Assembly: GCA_017991555.1 (NCBI GenBank)
Contig: JAGOQM010000003.1
Coordinates: 270,881-334,880 of the forward strand
From: Neisseriaceae bacterium
Lineage (GTDB): Bacteria > Pseudomonadota > Gammaproteobacteria > Burkholderiales > Neisseriaceae
Reading direction: 5' to 3'
Length of the DNA stretch: 64,000 bases
How positions within the stretch are numbered: position 1 is the first letter of the stretch; each line of letters opens with the position of its first letter. The translations under genes and the position numbers were made by a program. Positions 26,796 to 35,959 of the stretch are shown in pieces. Below the pieces are notes generated by a model. It saw nothing but the letters and a program-made list of their open reading frames with translations. It made no database searches and was not told the origin of the DNA.

Positions 26796-27962
26796 ATGAC
26801 CCAACACACTCATTGTGACATCCTTATCGTGGGAGCCGGCTTGGTCGGCGCCAGCACGGCGCTGGCCCTACAACAAAGCGGCCACCACGTCATCCTGCTC
26901 GAAGCGCGCTTGCCCGACCTCAACCCAGCCGTGTTGACGCAAGGATTCGACCCCCGTATTTTTGCCATCAGCCCAGGCAATCAACGCTTTTTAGCCTCGC
27001 TCAACGCTTGGCCTAGCGCCGAACGCCTGCAAAGCGTCAAGCAAATGAGCGTGTTTGGTGACCAAGGCGGCAAAATCGAGTTCAACGCGCAAGATTTACA
27101 CGCCAGCCACCTCACCACCATTGCCGAAAACCGCTGGCTACTCAGCGGCCTGTGGGCGGAATTGGCCAAACAAAACGTGACCCTCATCAGTGGCCAGCGC
27201 GGTGCCCAAATCAAGACCGACCTCATGCAGGCCGAGCTAACCTTAGACAATGGCGAGCGCATCAGCGCCAAGCTCATTATTGGCGCCGACGGTGCCAACT
27301 CTTGGGTCCGACAGCAGGCGGGCATCGACATTAAGGTCGACCCTTACCACCACCATGGCGTGGTGGCCAACTTTAAGTGCGCACACGACCATGAGGGCGT
27401 GGCCTACCAATGGTTTAAAGACGGTGAGATCTTGGCCTATCTACCCCTACCTAATCGCCACATGTCGATGGTGTGGTCGACGTCGCAGCCACAAAAGCTG
27501 CTCGACCTTAGTCCTGAAGCCTTGGCAGTGGCCGTGGCAGAGCGCGGCCAGCAGCGTCTCGGTGCACTTGAGGTGGTGACGCCGGCCAATGCCTTTGAAC
27601 TTAGATTGATTCGCCCTCAGGCCACCACGGCACAACGGATTTTATTGGTTGGCGACGCCGCCCACACCATCCACCCGCTGGCAGGTCAAGGCGTCAACCT
27701 AGGGTTTGGGGATGCCCAAGCCCTGGCTCAGCTCTTACACGGCACCAAAGATCCAGGCCAACGGGCCTTATTGACCCAATACGCACAACGCCGCCTTGAG
27801 CCGGTGCGCACTATGCAGATGGGCTGTGACGCCCTGTTTAAGCTGTTTGGTGACCAAAAGCTGCCGCTGCTGCCGTGGCTACGCAATACAGGGTTAAACC
27901 TCACCAACCAACTGGGCCCGGTCAAGAAAAAGCTGATTGCCCACGCCATGGGGCTGTCGTAA
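26796..27962 (+). CDS. UbiH/UbiF/VisC family FAD-dependent hydroxylase
   Basis: A 388-residue paralogue of the preceding gene. The dinucleotide motif VGAGLVGASTALAL is near residue 12, the DG motif appears in LIIGADGANSWVRQQAG, and the second FAD motif is the standard VGDAAHTIHPLAGQGVNLGF. By motif it is closer to UbiI/UbiF, the C5 or C6 ring hydroxylases of ubiquinone synthesis, but the regiospecificity cannot be read from sequence. ATG 26796 with AAGGA upstream is chosen over an earlier in-frame start inside ubiH. Confidence 0.88.
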   Translation: MTQHTHCDILIVGAGLVGASTALALQQSGHHVILLEARLPDLNPAVLTQGFDPRIFAISPGNQRFLASLNAWPSAERLQSVKQMSVFGDQGGKIEFNAQDLHASHLTTIAENRWLLSGLWAELAKQNVTLISGQRGAQIKTDLMQAELTLDNGERISAKLIIGADGANSWVRQQAGIDIKVDPYHHHGVVANFKCAHDHEGVAYQWFKDGEILAYLPLPNRHMSMVWSTSQPQKLLDLSPEALAVAVAERGQQRLGALEVVTPANAFELRLIRPQATTAQRILLVGDAAHTIHPLAGQGVNLGFGDAQALAQLLHGTKDPGQRALLTQYAQRRLEPVRTMQMGCDALFKLFGDQKLPLLPWLRNTGLNLTNQLGPVKKKLIAHAMGLS

Positions 27963-27981
27963 CGCCCAGCCCATCCAGCCC

Positions 27982-28030
27982 CAGACGACAAAGGACGCAA
28001 ACCCTGCTGGCTTGCGTCCTTTGTCGTCTG
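27982..28030. terminator. Long perfect hairpin between convergent genes
   Basis: A 19-bp perfect stem (27982-28000 with 28012-28030) around an 11-base loop, between the ubi pair and the minus-strand lipoprotein gene. There is no T tract on either side, so it may terminate only partly or act as an RNA 3'-end block. Confidence 0.65.
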
Positions 28031-28040
28031 CACTCACCTC

Positions 28041-28499
28041 TTAGTACAATGGCTCATACTCGTTTAAAACGGCCATGATCGCTGCATCATGCTGATGCAG
28101 CGCCTTAAGCGCCGCCAGGCGTTCATCCAAACCCTGGCACGCCGCCTCGATTTGCTGATTAATCCCCCTCGGCTCATCGATGGCTGGGTCGCCCACGAAT
28201 TCACCCATAAAGTGCCCACAGGTATCGCGCGCCTCAATGAATTCGACCACATCGGCCGGCTGCTGCGCCGACACCACGGTGGATTCCACAGCAGCATCGT
28301 CTAAAACGCCACTGGCCTCTGCCTCGGGCGGACTTGCCCGCTCGCTGTCACTTGGCACAGGCCTATCCACCACCGGCGTGGCTGGCAACGCTTCTGTCAC
28401 ACTGCTGTCGGTGGCAACCATTGCCGGTACCGAATCGGTCGATTCTGCCGCCATGGGCGCACAGCCCATCACGGCCAACGCCAATAACCATGAACGCAT
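28041..28499 (-). CDS. Small lipoprotein, unknown function
   Basis: A 152-residue protein with a short lipoprotein signal, lipobox AVMGC (Cys13). A linker rich in Ser, Pro, Glu and Val (about 15-85) leads to a compact C-terminal domain: DTCGHFMGEFVGD, then INQQIEAACQGLDERLAALKALH. The two cysteines (about 94 and 120) could pair in the periplasm. I recall similar Cys-Gly-His-Phe domains in small proteobacterial hypothetical proteins, with no known role. It is a single-gene unit on the minus strand. Confidence 0.7.
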   Translation of the reverse strand: MRSWLLALAVMGCAPMAAESTDSVPAMVATDSSVTEALPATPVVDRPVPSDSERASPPEAEASGVLDDAAVESTVVSAQQPADVVEFIEARDTCGHFMGEFVGDPAIDEPRGINQQIEAACQGLDERLAALKALHQHDAAIMAVLNEYEPLY

Positions 28500-28718
28500 A
28501 GCATTCCTTTTTAATGTTGTTTAAAGTTAGATGAATCTTGGCCAGCCACGTTGAAATGGCCGCGTTAATGCCTGGACCTCTGCCCCTGTCTAACAGGAGC
28601 CTGCTGACTTAAGTCCTGAACGCCAAATTTTAACACGCACTGCCGGTCACAGAAAAACGACTGAGCCCGACGTTTACCGTTATAATAAACCATCCACGTT
28701 TTATGAATAAAGCCAACC

Positions 28719-29387
28719 ATGAAAAAAATCATTGGCCTATTGGCCCTGGTGTTGATTTACTTTGTCGTCAACCACACCAGCCTATTAAGCCCCCAAGACA
28801 CGCCCGCAACGGCGCCCATTGAATCGGTTCAAGACCTTACCCCGGTAGAGGCCATTGAACCGCCGCCGGAACAGGCCACTGTGCCCGAGAGCAAGCCACA
28901 GCGGGTAGATGCGGATGCGGATCCTGAAGCAGAAACCGATACAGATGCAGATGCCGAAACCATAGCGGCCACCGGCCACGCAGAGGTCGCCGCCCACGAC
29001 AAGGCTAAGCCAGCCACCAAAACCTTGGCCGACACCAAGGCCAAAACCACGCCCATCGGTGTGGCCGTGGATGAACAGGCCCCCAAGCAGCCGGCCAGCA
29101 CAGGCCTCGTGTCTGCCGACGCTGAAATCAATAAAACCCTCAAGCTGATTCAGCAAGGTGGCCCCTTCCCCCACAAGCAGGACGACACCATTTTTCAGAA
29201 CCGCGAGCGCATTCTGCCCAAACAGCCCCGCGGCTATTACCGTGAATACACGGTGCGCACGCCAGGCACCAAAACCCGCGGCGCCAGACGCATCGTGACC
29301 GGTGGTCATCCGCCGACAGAGTACTACTATACCCCTGACCATTACCGCACCTTTCACAAACTAGAGGCCAACCATGATCTTCCCTAA
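28719..29387 (+). CDS. Membrane-anchored guanyl-specific ribonuclease (RNase N1/T1/barnase fold)
   Basis: A 222-residue protein in three parts: one N-terminal hydrophobic helix (about residues 4-19) without an obvious cleavage site; a low-complexity acidic, Pro/Ala/Lys-rich linker (about 25-130, with an Asp/Ala/Glu tandem stretch at 63-80); and a C-terminal microbial RNase domain. In that domain GGPFPHKQDDTIFQNRE, YYREYTV, GARRIV and YYTPDHYRTF give catalytic Glu176, Arg190/191 and His208. The next gene, overlapping by 14 bases, is a barstar-like inhibitor. It may be an exported RNase or toxin; the tether and linker are the unusual part. Confidence 0.85.
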   Translation: MKKIIGLLALVLIYFVVNHTSLLSPQDTPATAPIESVQDLTPVEAIEPPPEQATVPESKPQRVDADADPEAETDTDADAETIAATGHAEVAAHDKAKPATKTLADTKAKTTPIGVAVDEQAPKQPASTGLVSADAEINKTLKLIQQGGPFPHKQDDTIFQNRERILPKQPRGYYREYTVRTPGTKTRGARRIVTGGHPPTEYYYTPDHYRTFHKLEANHDLP

Positions 29388-29787
29388 TGAGCCTGCTGTG
29401 TATGTTTGCACCCCAAAACAGCTAACCGCCCTCGCCACAGACGCCCCCGCGCAACGGTGGCCATGGCCCAAGCTTAATCAGGTCAATAAGGCCAGCATCA
29501 TGATGGCCACCAAAAGCCTATTCGTGCTGCCCAAATACTTTGGCGACAACTGGGACGCCCTGTACGACGCCCTCACCGAACAGGCTTGGTGCCCAGACGC
29601 GCCCAACCTATGGACTTTGCCCTTACACAAGGCCAGCGACGTCAACTGGGCCGACATGGCCATTTTCCTAGACGTTTGCCAAGACCTGTGTGACTTTTTA
29701 GCCAGCAATGCCATCACCCTCTACGTTCAGGTCATCGCCACCGAGAAACAGCTGGCCCATCTGAACGACCATCCGCTCTGGCCTTAA
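29374..29787 (+). CDS. Barstar family ribonuclease inhibitor
   Basis: A 137-residue cytoplasmic protein. The barstar signature FVLPKYFGDNWDALYDALTEQAW (about residues 50-72) supplies the helix and acidic residues that plug the active site of barnase-type RNases. Trp and Asp residues downstream (NWADMAIFLDVC) fit the fold. It starts inside the RNase gene (14-base overlap), a coupling typical of toxin/immunity pairs, so the inhibitor is made with the enzyme. A bidirectional terminator follows. Confidence 0.9.
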   Translation: MIFPNEPAVYVCTPKQLTALATDAPAQRWPWPKLNQVNKASIMMATKSLFVLPKYFGDNWDALYDALTEQAWCPDAPNLWTLPLHKASDVNWADMAIFLDVCQDLCDFLASNAITLYVQVIATEKQLAHLNDHPLWP

Positions 29788-29810
29788 GCATCAGCGCAGA
29801 CAACGCCCAC

Positions 29811-29842
29811 AAAAAAACCACCGCTTGAGCGGTGGTTTTTTT
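29811..29842. terminator. Bidirectional terminator barstar/nusB
   Basis: Stem AAAAAAACCACCGC/GCGGTGGTTTTTTT with loop TTGA, between convergent genes. Confidence 0.92.
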
Positions 29843-29856
29843 AATCCATGCTGGGC

Positions 29857-30282
29857 TTAACGACGTGGGTCGTCTGGGCGCAAAACCGCCGCCAGCTTGT
29901 CCAAAATACCATTCACAAACTTATGGCCATCGGTGCCACCATAGGTTTTGGTGGTTTCAATGGCTTCGTTGATGATCACCGGATATGGGGTTTCTGGCAT
30001 TTGTGACAGCTCATAGCAGGCCATCAATAAAGTGGCGCGCTCAATCGGGCTCACCTCTTCAGCAGGGCGATCCAATAAAGGCATGAGGCGATTCATGTAG
30101 GTGCCAAAATCTTGCAACACACCGTAGAAAATTTTGCGGAACAAAACCAAATCGGCTTTTTCAAAATAATCGTTTTCTTGTAAGTTGCGCTCAATTTCAT
30201 TGGCACTGAGTGATGTATTCAACTGAAACTGATACAAACCTTGTACCACAAATTCGCGCGCGCGACGGCGTGGTGTTTTCAT
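29857..30282 (-). CDS. nusB: Transcription antitermination factor NusB
   Basis: A 141-residue all-helical RNA-binding protein that acts with NusE (S10) on boxA of rRNA operons. The start KTPRRRAREFVVQGLYQFQLN and the C-terminal segment VIINEAIETTKTYGGTDGHKFVNGILDKLA are NusB signatures. It is the last gene of the riboflavin cluster, 12 bases after ribH; ribH-nusB is a frequent pairing. Confidence 0.96.
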   Translation of the reverse strand: MKTPRRRAREFVVQGLYQFQLNTSLSANEIERNLQENDYFEKADLVLFRKIFYGVLQDFGTYMNRLMPLLDRPAEEVSPIERATLLMACYELSQMPETPYPVIINEAIETTKTYGGTDGHKFVNGILDKLAAVLRPDDPRR

Positions 30283-30294
30283 ATGATTCCTTAA

Positions 30295-30750
30295 CTATGC
30301 TGAGACAGCTTTCAATAAATTAGCCACTTCAACGGCTGCGGTGGCGGCTTCTGCGCCCTTAATCCGCATGCGAACAATCGCTTGTTCTTCGTCTTCCGTC
30401 GTCAAAATGGCGTTGGCAATGGGGATATTATAATCTAAAGAGACGCGGCTCACACCTGCACCTGATTCATTCGCCACCAATTCGAAATGATAGGTTTCAC
30501 CCCGAATAATCACGCCTAAGGCCACTAAGGCATCAAATTTTTGGCTTTTGGCCATGGATTGCAACACCACCGGCACTTCTAACGCGCCGGGCACGGTGGC
30601 CACATGAATGTCGTCGGCGGCCACGCCAAGGGCCAATAATTGTGCTTCACAGGCGGCCAATAGTTCGCTGCCGATGCCATCGCTAAAACGGGCTTGAACA
30701 ATCCCGATGCGTAAGCCTTGTGCTTGATGGTTCACTGCGTATGGTTTCAT
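30295..30750 (-). CDS. ribH: 6,7-dimethyl-8-ribityllumazine synthase
   Basis: A 151-residue enzyme condensing 3,4-dihydroxy-2-butanone 4-phosphate with the ribityl-amino-pyrimidine to make lumazine, the precursor of riboflavin. Motifs are [22 protein letters not shown] and [21 protein letters not shown], with the active-site His in TYHFE. It lies downstream of ribB and ribE, behind the FMN riboswitch. Confidence 0.96.
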   Translation of the reverse strand: MKPYAVNHQAQGLRIGIVQARFSDGIGSELLAACEAQLLALGVAADDIHVATVPGALEVPVVLQSMAKSQKFDALVALGVIIRGETYHFELVANESGAGVSRVSLDYNIPIANAILTTEDEEQAIVRMRIKGAEAATAAVEVANLLKAVSA

Positions 30751-30819
30751 TAGAGTTCCTTCAAAAGGATGGGCAATTGTACTGGATTTCCGTACGCCTT
30801 GCCCATTATTTATTAAGAT

Positions 30820-31911
30820 TTAGCCTTCGTTTGGCATTTCAAAGCCCACCACTTCCAAGCCAAAACCGGTCAGGCCCGTCATGGCCGAGGTTTTGCCCAT
30901 GATGCGCATTTTTTTGACGTTGAGGCTGGCCAAGATTTGGGCGCCGATGCCAAAGGTTTTTTTGTCCCACACGCGGGCGGGAACGTCTTGCTGCGGCAGG
31001 CCTTTAGCCAAAAGGTCGGCGCCGGTTTCGGTGCGGTGTAACAAAATCACCACGCCGTGCCCAACGCTTTGGATGCGCGCCAAGGCGTCTGGCAGGCTCC
31101 AGCTGTGGTCGTTGCTGGGCGCCAAGAAATCCATGGCGCTAAACGGTTCGTGCACCCGCACCCACACTTCATCTTCGGCCGTAGGCTCACCCTTAACCAA
31201 GGCCACGTGGGTTTCTTGCGACAGGGTGTCGGTAAACATCACCTGCTTGAACTGGCCCCAAGCGGTGTCGACCATCACACTGCCTTTTTCTTCAATCAGG
31301 CTTTCATTTTGGCTGCGGTATTGAATTAAGTCAGCAATGGTGGCGATTTTAATCCCATGCTCTTCGGCAAACACCTCAAGCTGAGGCATGCGCGCCATGG
31401 TGCCGTCATCATTGATCACTTCACAAATCACCGCCGCTGGGGTGAGGCCAGCCATACGGGCTAGGTCACAACCGGCTTCGGTGTGGCCGGCACGCACCAA
31501 CACGCCGCCGTCTTGGGCACGTAGGGGGAAAATATGGCCAGGCTGAACGATGTCGGCCGCCACGGCATTCGGTGCCACCGCGGTACGCACCGTGTGGGCA
31601 CGGTCAACGGCCGAAATGCCGGTGCTGATGCCATGGGCTGCTTCAATGCTGACGGTAAACGGCGTGCCGTGACGGGCGCCGTTGCGGTCGGCCATCATCG
31701 GCAGCTGCAAACGGTCTACCATCTCGTTGCTCATCGGCATGCACACCAAGCCACGGGCGTGCTTGATCATGAAGTTAATCGCTTCTGGGGTCACAAATTC
31801 GGCCGCCATCAGCACGTCACCTTCGTTTTCGCGGTCTTCTGCGTCGGTTAAAATCACCATTTTACCGGCTTTAATGTCGGCAATAATTTCTGGAATACTG
31901 GCAATCGCCAT
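30820..31911 (-). CDS. ribB: 3,4-dihydroxy-2-butanone 4-phosphate synthase with degenerate GTP cyclohydrolase II domain
   Basis: A 363-residue two-domain protein. The N-terminal RibB domain (1-205) is intact: DAEDRENEGDVLMAAEFVTPEAINFM, then GHTEAGCDLARMAGL. The C-terminal part (about 210-363) has the outline of RibA (GIGAQILASLNVKKMRIM) but lacks the Cys-rich zinc site expected where the sequence reads RVHEPFSAMDFL, so GTP cyclohydrolase II activity is unlikely. This matches the RibBX-type hybrids known in proteobacteria. A working ribA would have to lie elsewhere in the genome. Confidence 0.9.
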   Translation of the reverse strand: MAIASIPEIIADIKAGKMVILTDAEDRENEGDVLMAAEFVTPEAINFMIKHARGLVCMPMSNEMVDRLQLPMMADRNGARHGTPFTVSIEAAHGISTGISAVDRAHTVRTAVAPNAVAADIVQPGHIFPLRAQDGGVLVRAGHTEAGCDLARMAGLTPAAVICEVINDDGTMARMPQLEVFAEEHGIKIATIADLIQYRSQNESLIEEKGSVMVDTAWGQFKQVMFTDTLSQETHVALVKGEPTAEDEVWVRVHEPFSAMDFLAPSNDHSWSLPDALARIQSVGHGVVILLHRTETGADLLAKGLPQQDVPARVWDKKTFGIGAQILASLNVKKMRIMGKTSAMTGLTGFGLEVVGFEMPNEG

Positions 31912-31947
31912 GATGTCTCCTGATTCTAGACAAGTTTGTCTGTAAAA

Positions 31948-32562
31948 TTAAGCATTAGTGCGTTGCGCCAAAACGCGCTCAACAGTATCTACAATGGCTT
32001 GTGTTTGCGGATCAATCTCAATATTGACCCCGTCGCCCACTTGTCGGTATTGCATATTGGTTCTGGCAATGGTTTCTGGAATTAAGTGCACACAGAACTC
32101 ATGGTCGGTCACCTCACCTAAGGTGAGGCTAATCCCATCAATCCCAATGTAGCCCTTGGTCAGAACGTATTTTTTCATCGCTTCTGGGAGCGCAAAGTAA
32201 ACCGTCCGATTGGTGGCGGTTTCTTCAATGCGGCTAATCTTGGCCTGGCCCAAAATGTGACCACTCATGCTGTGACCACCGATTTCGTCGCCAAACTTGG
32301 CCGCACGCTCGAGGTTAACCCAGTCGCCTTCGACCAGCGCACCTAGGTTGGTCAAGCGTAAGGTTTCGTCGATTAAATCAAACCACACGAGGTCGTCTTC
32401 GACCCGAGTCACGGTCAGGCAGCAACCGTTGTGGGCCACTGATGCGCCCAAGGCAAGGTTGCCCAACAGGTCGCGCGGCAGGCGCACCACGTGGGTTTGA
32501 AACTGATCTTTTTTGTCGATGCGCTGAATTTGGCCGAGGCCTTGAATGATGCCGGTAAACAT
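31948..32562 (-). CDS. ribE: Riboflavin synthase, alpha chain
   Basis: A 204-residue enzyme dismutating two lumazines to riboflavin plus the pyrimidine precursor. The start MFTGIIQGLGQI at ATG 32562 is the standard N-terminus; the open frame runs 43 codons further and is discarded. Two tandem lumazine-binding domains are visible: LGASVAHNGCCLTV in the first and GYIGIDGISLTLGEV in the second, with VNLERAAKFGDEIGGHSMSGH between. It lies 13 bases after the thioesterase gene and 36 before ribB. Confidence 0.96.
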   Translation of the reverse strand: MFTGIIQGLGQIQRIDKKDQFQTHVVRLPRDLLGNLALGASVAHNGCCLTVTRVEDDLVWFDLIDETLRLTNLGALVEGDWVNLERAAKFGDEIGGHSMSGHILGQAKISRIEETATNRTVYFALPEAMKKYVLTKGYIGIDGISLTLGEVTDHEFCVHLIPETIARTNMQYRQVGDGVNIEIDPQTQAIVDTVERVLAQRTNA

Positions 32563-32575
32563 AGTAGTCGTCCCC

Positions 32576-33097
32576 TTAAACCGCGGTCGAGCCGGTTTCC
32601 ACCTCACAAGCTTCTTTGAGCTTGGCGGCGGTTTCGATCCGAATGCGTTTACGCAGTTCGGCGGCGGTGTAGCGCATGCGTTGGGTTTCATTGTCTAGGC
32701 TCAAGGCAGGCACTTCTACAGGCTTGCGGTCTTCGCCCACGGCGACCATGGTGAAGTAACAGCTATTGGTGTGGCGCACGCTGCGATTGGGAATGTCTTC
32801 GGCTTCCACGCGGATGCCAATCTCCATCGAGGTACGACCCACGTGGTTGACGCTGGCCAAGAAGGTCACCAACTCACCCACATGAATCGGCTCTTTAAAC
32901 AAAACCTGATCCACCGACAGGGTCACCACATAGGTGCCGGCATAGCGGCTGGCGCAGGCATAGGCCACCTGATCTAACAGTTTCAAAATGGTGCCGCCGT
33001 GGACGTTGCCGGTAAAGTTGGCCATGTCTGGCGTCATCAGTAAACTCATCATCAGCTCGCGCTGGGTAAAGCCTCGTTGTTCTAGCGTGTTCGACAT
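32576..33097 (-). CDS. Acyl-CoA thioesterase, hotdog fold (ACOT/YciA-like)
   Basis: A 173-residue hotdog-fold thioesterase. Signatures are MTPDMANFTGNVHGGTILKLLDQVAY (His and Gly at the active site, near residue 33), LSVDQVLFKEPIHVGELVTFLASVNHVGRTSMEI and TNSCYFTMVAV. The C-terminal helix-rich tail is longer than in YciA. It is the first gene after the FMN riboswitch, so it appears to be in the riboflavin regulon; a role in flavin metabolism is not known and may be incidental. Confidence 0.9.
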   Translation of the reverse strand: MSNTLEQRGFTQRELMMSLLMTPDMANFTGNVHGGTILKLLDQVAYACASRYAGTYVVTLSVDQVLFKEPIHVGELVTFLASVNHVGRTSMEIGIRVEAEDIPNRSVRHTNSCYFTMVAVGEDRKPVEVPALSLDNETQRMRYTAAELRKRIRIETAAKLKEACEVETGSTAV

Positions 33098-33159
33098 ATT
33101 CGTGCCCTTGTTGGTGTATGGCCGGGTGGGGTCCTGGCCTATTCATTATTAATGGTCAT

Positions 33160-33196
33160 AAAAAAAGCCCCTCTCGATGATCTCGATCAGGGGCTT
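33160..33196 (-). terminator. Terminator hairpin of the FMN riboswitch platform
   Basis: On the minus strand AAGCCCCT pairs with AGGGGCTT and is followed by a T run. It lies between the aptamer and the thioesterase gene, as expected for transcription control by FMN. Confidence 0.85.
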
Positions 33197-33300
33197 AAAC
33201 AATCAACGCCACGGCTTGGCCGTGTGCACGCCAGCCATAGCCACGCCAGAGGGCTTACGCCACCGCGGGTGTCTATAGGACGCAACTGCTTCGATTGTCG

Positions 33301-33425
33301 GTTATCTTTTATCATCCAGACTGTACTGTCGGTTTTGGAATTACACCAAATCAGCTTGCGCTCGCGGACTATCACCGCCGGTCAAGAATTGAAGGTTGCC
33401 CTTCTCACTTTGCCCCAAAGATAAC
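33301..33425 (-). ncRNA. FMN riboswitch (RFN element)
   Basis: Read on the minus strand, P1 is GTTATCTTT paired with AAAGATAAC. The conserved RFN core is present: GGGGCAAAGTGAGAAGG, ACCGGCGGTGATAGTCC, GCGAGC, GATTTGGTGTAATTCCAAA, CCGACAGTACAGTCTGGATG. When FMN binds, such elements favour a downstream terminator, here at 33160-33196, shutting off thioesterase-ribE-ribB-ribH-nusB. About 100 bases between aptamer and terminator can form alternative pairings. Confidence 0.97.
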
Positions 33426-33521
33426 GCTTTACGTTGTATAGCTTACTACACAATTTGTCTCGCTGGCAAATCTGGCCCAGCCTTAACTAAAGCTTAAATA
33501 TATTTTGGCTATCGCCCACGC

Positions 33522-34139
33522 TTAGGCAAACGCACGCATGCCCTCTTGCACCCCTGGGCGAGCGCTCATGCGTGCAAACCAGGCCGCCACGTTAGGATAG
33601 TCGGCCAAATCAATGCCCTGACGTTCATGCGAATGCGCCCAAGGATACAGGGCCATGTCGGCAATGGTGTACGCCGCACCGATCACATAGTCTTTACCCG
33701 CCAACTGGGTATTGAGTACGCCATACAAGCGGCGCCCTTCAGCGTCATAACGCTGAATCGCATACGGCACCACTTCAGGCGCATACACCTTAAAATGATG
33801 CAGCTGGCCCAGCATGGGGCCAAAACCCGCCATTTGAAACATCAGCCATTGAATCGTGGCCCAACGCGCCTGCGCGTCCACAGGTAGGAACTGACCGTGT
33901 TTTTCGGCCAAATACATGAGGATGGCGCCGCTTTCGGCCAACACCAGCTCGCCGCCGACGGCATCTGGGTCGACCAAAACGGGAATCTTATGGTTGGCGT
34001 TGAGGGCCAAAAACTCAGGACTAAACTGCTCATTCTTACTGATGTCAATGATTTTAGAGGTGTAAGCCTGCTTAAGCTCCGCCAATGCAATGCTGATTTT
34101 AAATCCGTTGGGGGTACCTAAACCATATAAGGTGTACAT
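33522..34139 (-). CDS. Glutathione S-transferase family protein
   Basis: A 205-residue GST. The thioredoxin-like N-domain (MYTLYGLGTPNGFKISIALAEL) resembles the YfcG/YghU (Nu-class) group, with Thr-Pro-Asn instead of a catalytic Cys/Ser, then NHKIPVLVDP with the cis-Pro and the glutathione-binding AESGAILMYLAEK. The C-terminal domain has YTIADMALYPWAHSHERQGIDL. ATG 34139 is used; an earlier TTG is unlikely. The substrate is unknown; such proteins often reduce disulfides. Divergent from hemF. Confidence 0.88.
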   Translation of the reverse strand: MYTLYGLGTPNGFKISIALAELKQAYTSKIIDISKNEQFSPEFLALNANHKIPVLVDPDAVGGELVLAESGAILMYLAEKHGQFLPVDAQARWATIQWLMFQMAGFGPMLGQLHHFKVYAPEVVPYAIQRYDAEGRRLYGVLNTQLAGKDYVIGAAYTIADMALYPWAHSHERQGIDLADYPNVAAWFARMSARPGVQEGMRAFA

Positions 34140-34224
34140 ACGCTTGCCTTTCAAAGGGGGATGAAGTGCGAATGACTTAATCCTACCCTCAGGGCCGATA
34201 TGAGGCCAGAGGGTAGGCGCTTAG

Positions 34225-35187
<963 letters not shown>

Positions 35188-35195
35188 ACCCCAAA

Positions 35196-35224
35196 AAAAA
35201 CAGGACGCCAGCGTCCTGTTTTTT
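35196..35224. terminator. Bidirectional terminator hemF/grxB
   Basis: Stem CAGGACGC/GCGTCCTG with a 2-base loop and flanking A8 and T6 tracts, between convergent genes. Confidence 0.9.
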
Positions 35225-35227
35225 AAC

Positions 35228-35878
35228 TTAAATCGCCACCTCATCAAATAAGGGCACTTGAGTGCGCTCGGCCATACCCACCCGATACGCGGCCACCTTA
35301 GCAGGGTAAACCAAGCCCTTCACCATCGATAGGTTGCGCAACACGGCAAACAAGTGAATGTCGTCGGTTGACAGCTCGGTGCCGTTACAGGCCTCGGTCC
35401 CGCGCATTACGGTTTCCAACACCAACAGCTGCTGATTCATTTGCTTGATAAAGTTGGGCGACAGCAGCATACACTCGGTAAACGGCCCTAAATAAGCCTG
35501 CTTTTTCTTAATGTAATAGTCGCGCGCAGACTCTGTCGCAAACTCGGCCAGGCCAATGTGAACGGACCGAGGCATCACCAACTGGTGAATGAGCTTTTGA
35601 TTTTCTACCAGCCATTGACCAATTTCTACTCGCACCGCCCCACCCAGCATCGACGGCCCACTCAAGCCATCAACATAATAAACAATGTCCATGCTTTCTG
35701 GCATAAACGTGCCGTCGTCTTTTTCTAGAATAGGCAGCATTTTTTGTCCCACCATCTTAATGGGGGTGGCTTCATCATCATTGGCCAAAATCTTCAAAGT
35801 CATGGGCATTTTTTTTAAACCAAAAATGGCCCTCGCCTTCACGCAAAAGGGACAATGATCATAAACGTATAAATTCAT
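35228..35878 (-). CDS. grxB: Glutaredoxin 2
   Basis: A 216-residue Grx2, structurally GST-like: an N-terminal glutaredoxin domain with the redox motif CPFC (MNLYVYDHCPFCVKARAIFGL, Cys9 and Cys12) and a helical C-terminal domain. QKMLPILEKDDG carries the cis-Pro and ESMDIVYYVD the glutathione-binding residues. ATG 35878 gives the E. coli Grx2 length within one residue. It uses glutathione, made by gshA/gshB in this window. Confidence 0.95.
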   Translation of the reverse strand: MNLYVYDHCPFCVKARAIFGLKKMPMTLKILANDDEATPIKMVGQKMLPILEKDDGTFMPESMDIVYYVDGLSGPSMLGGAVRVEIGQWLVENQKLIHQLVMPRSVHIGLAEFATESARDYYIKKKQAYLGPFTECMLLSPNFIKQMNQQLLVLETVMRGTEACNGTELSTDDIHLFAVLRNLSMVKGLVYPAKVAAYRVGMAERTQVPLFDEVAI

Positions 35879-35959
35879 ACCGGCTCCCAGCACGCCGCAG
35901 GCTGAATCTGCCTGCGGCTTAAGTCATTAATAAATTGAACGGCAGCGATGCTGCTCGAT

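Noticed and set aside
28719..29787. Part of a polymorphic toxin (T6SS or CDI) locus
   Set aside because: There are no VgrG, PAAR, Rhs or two-partner secretion genes nearby; only the RNase and inhibitor are supported.
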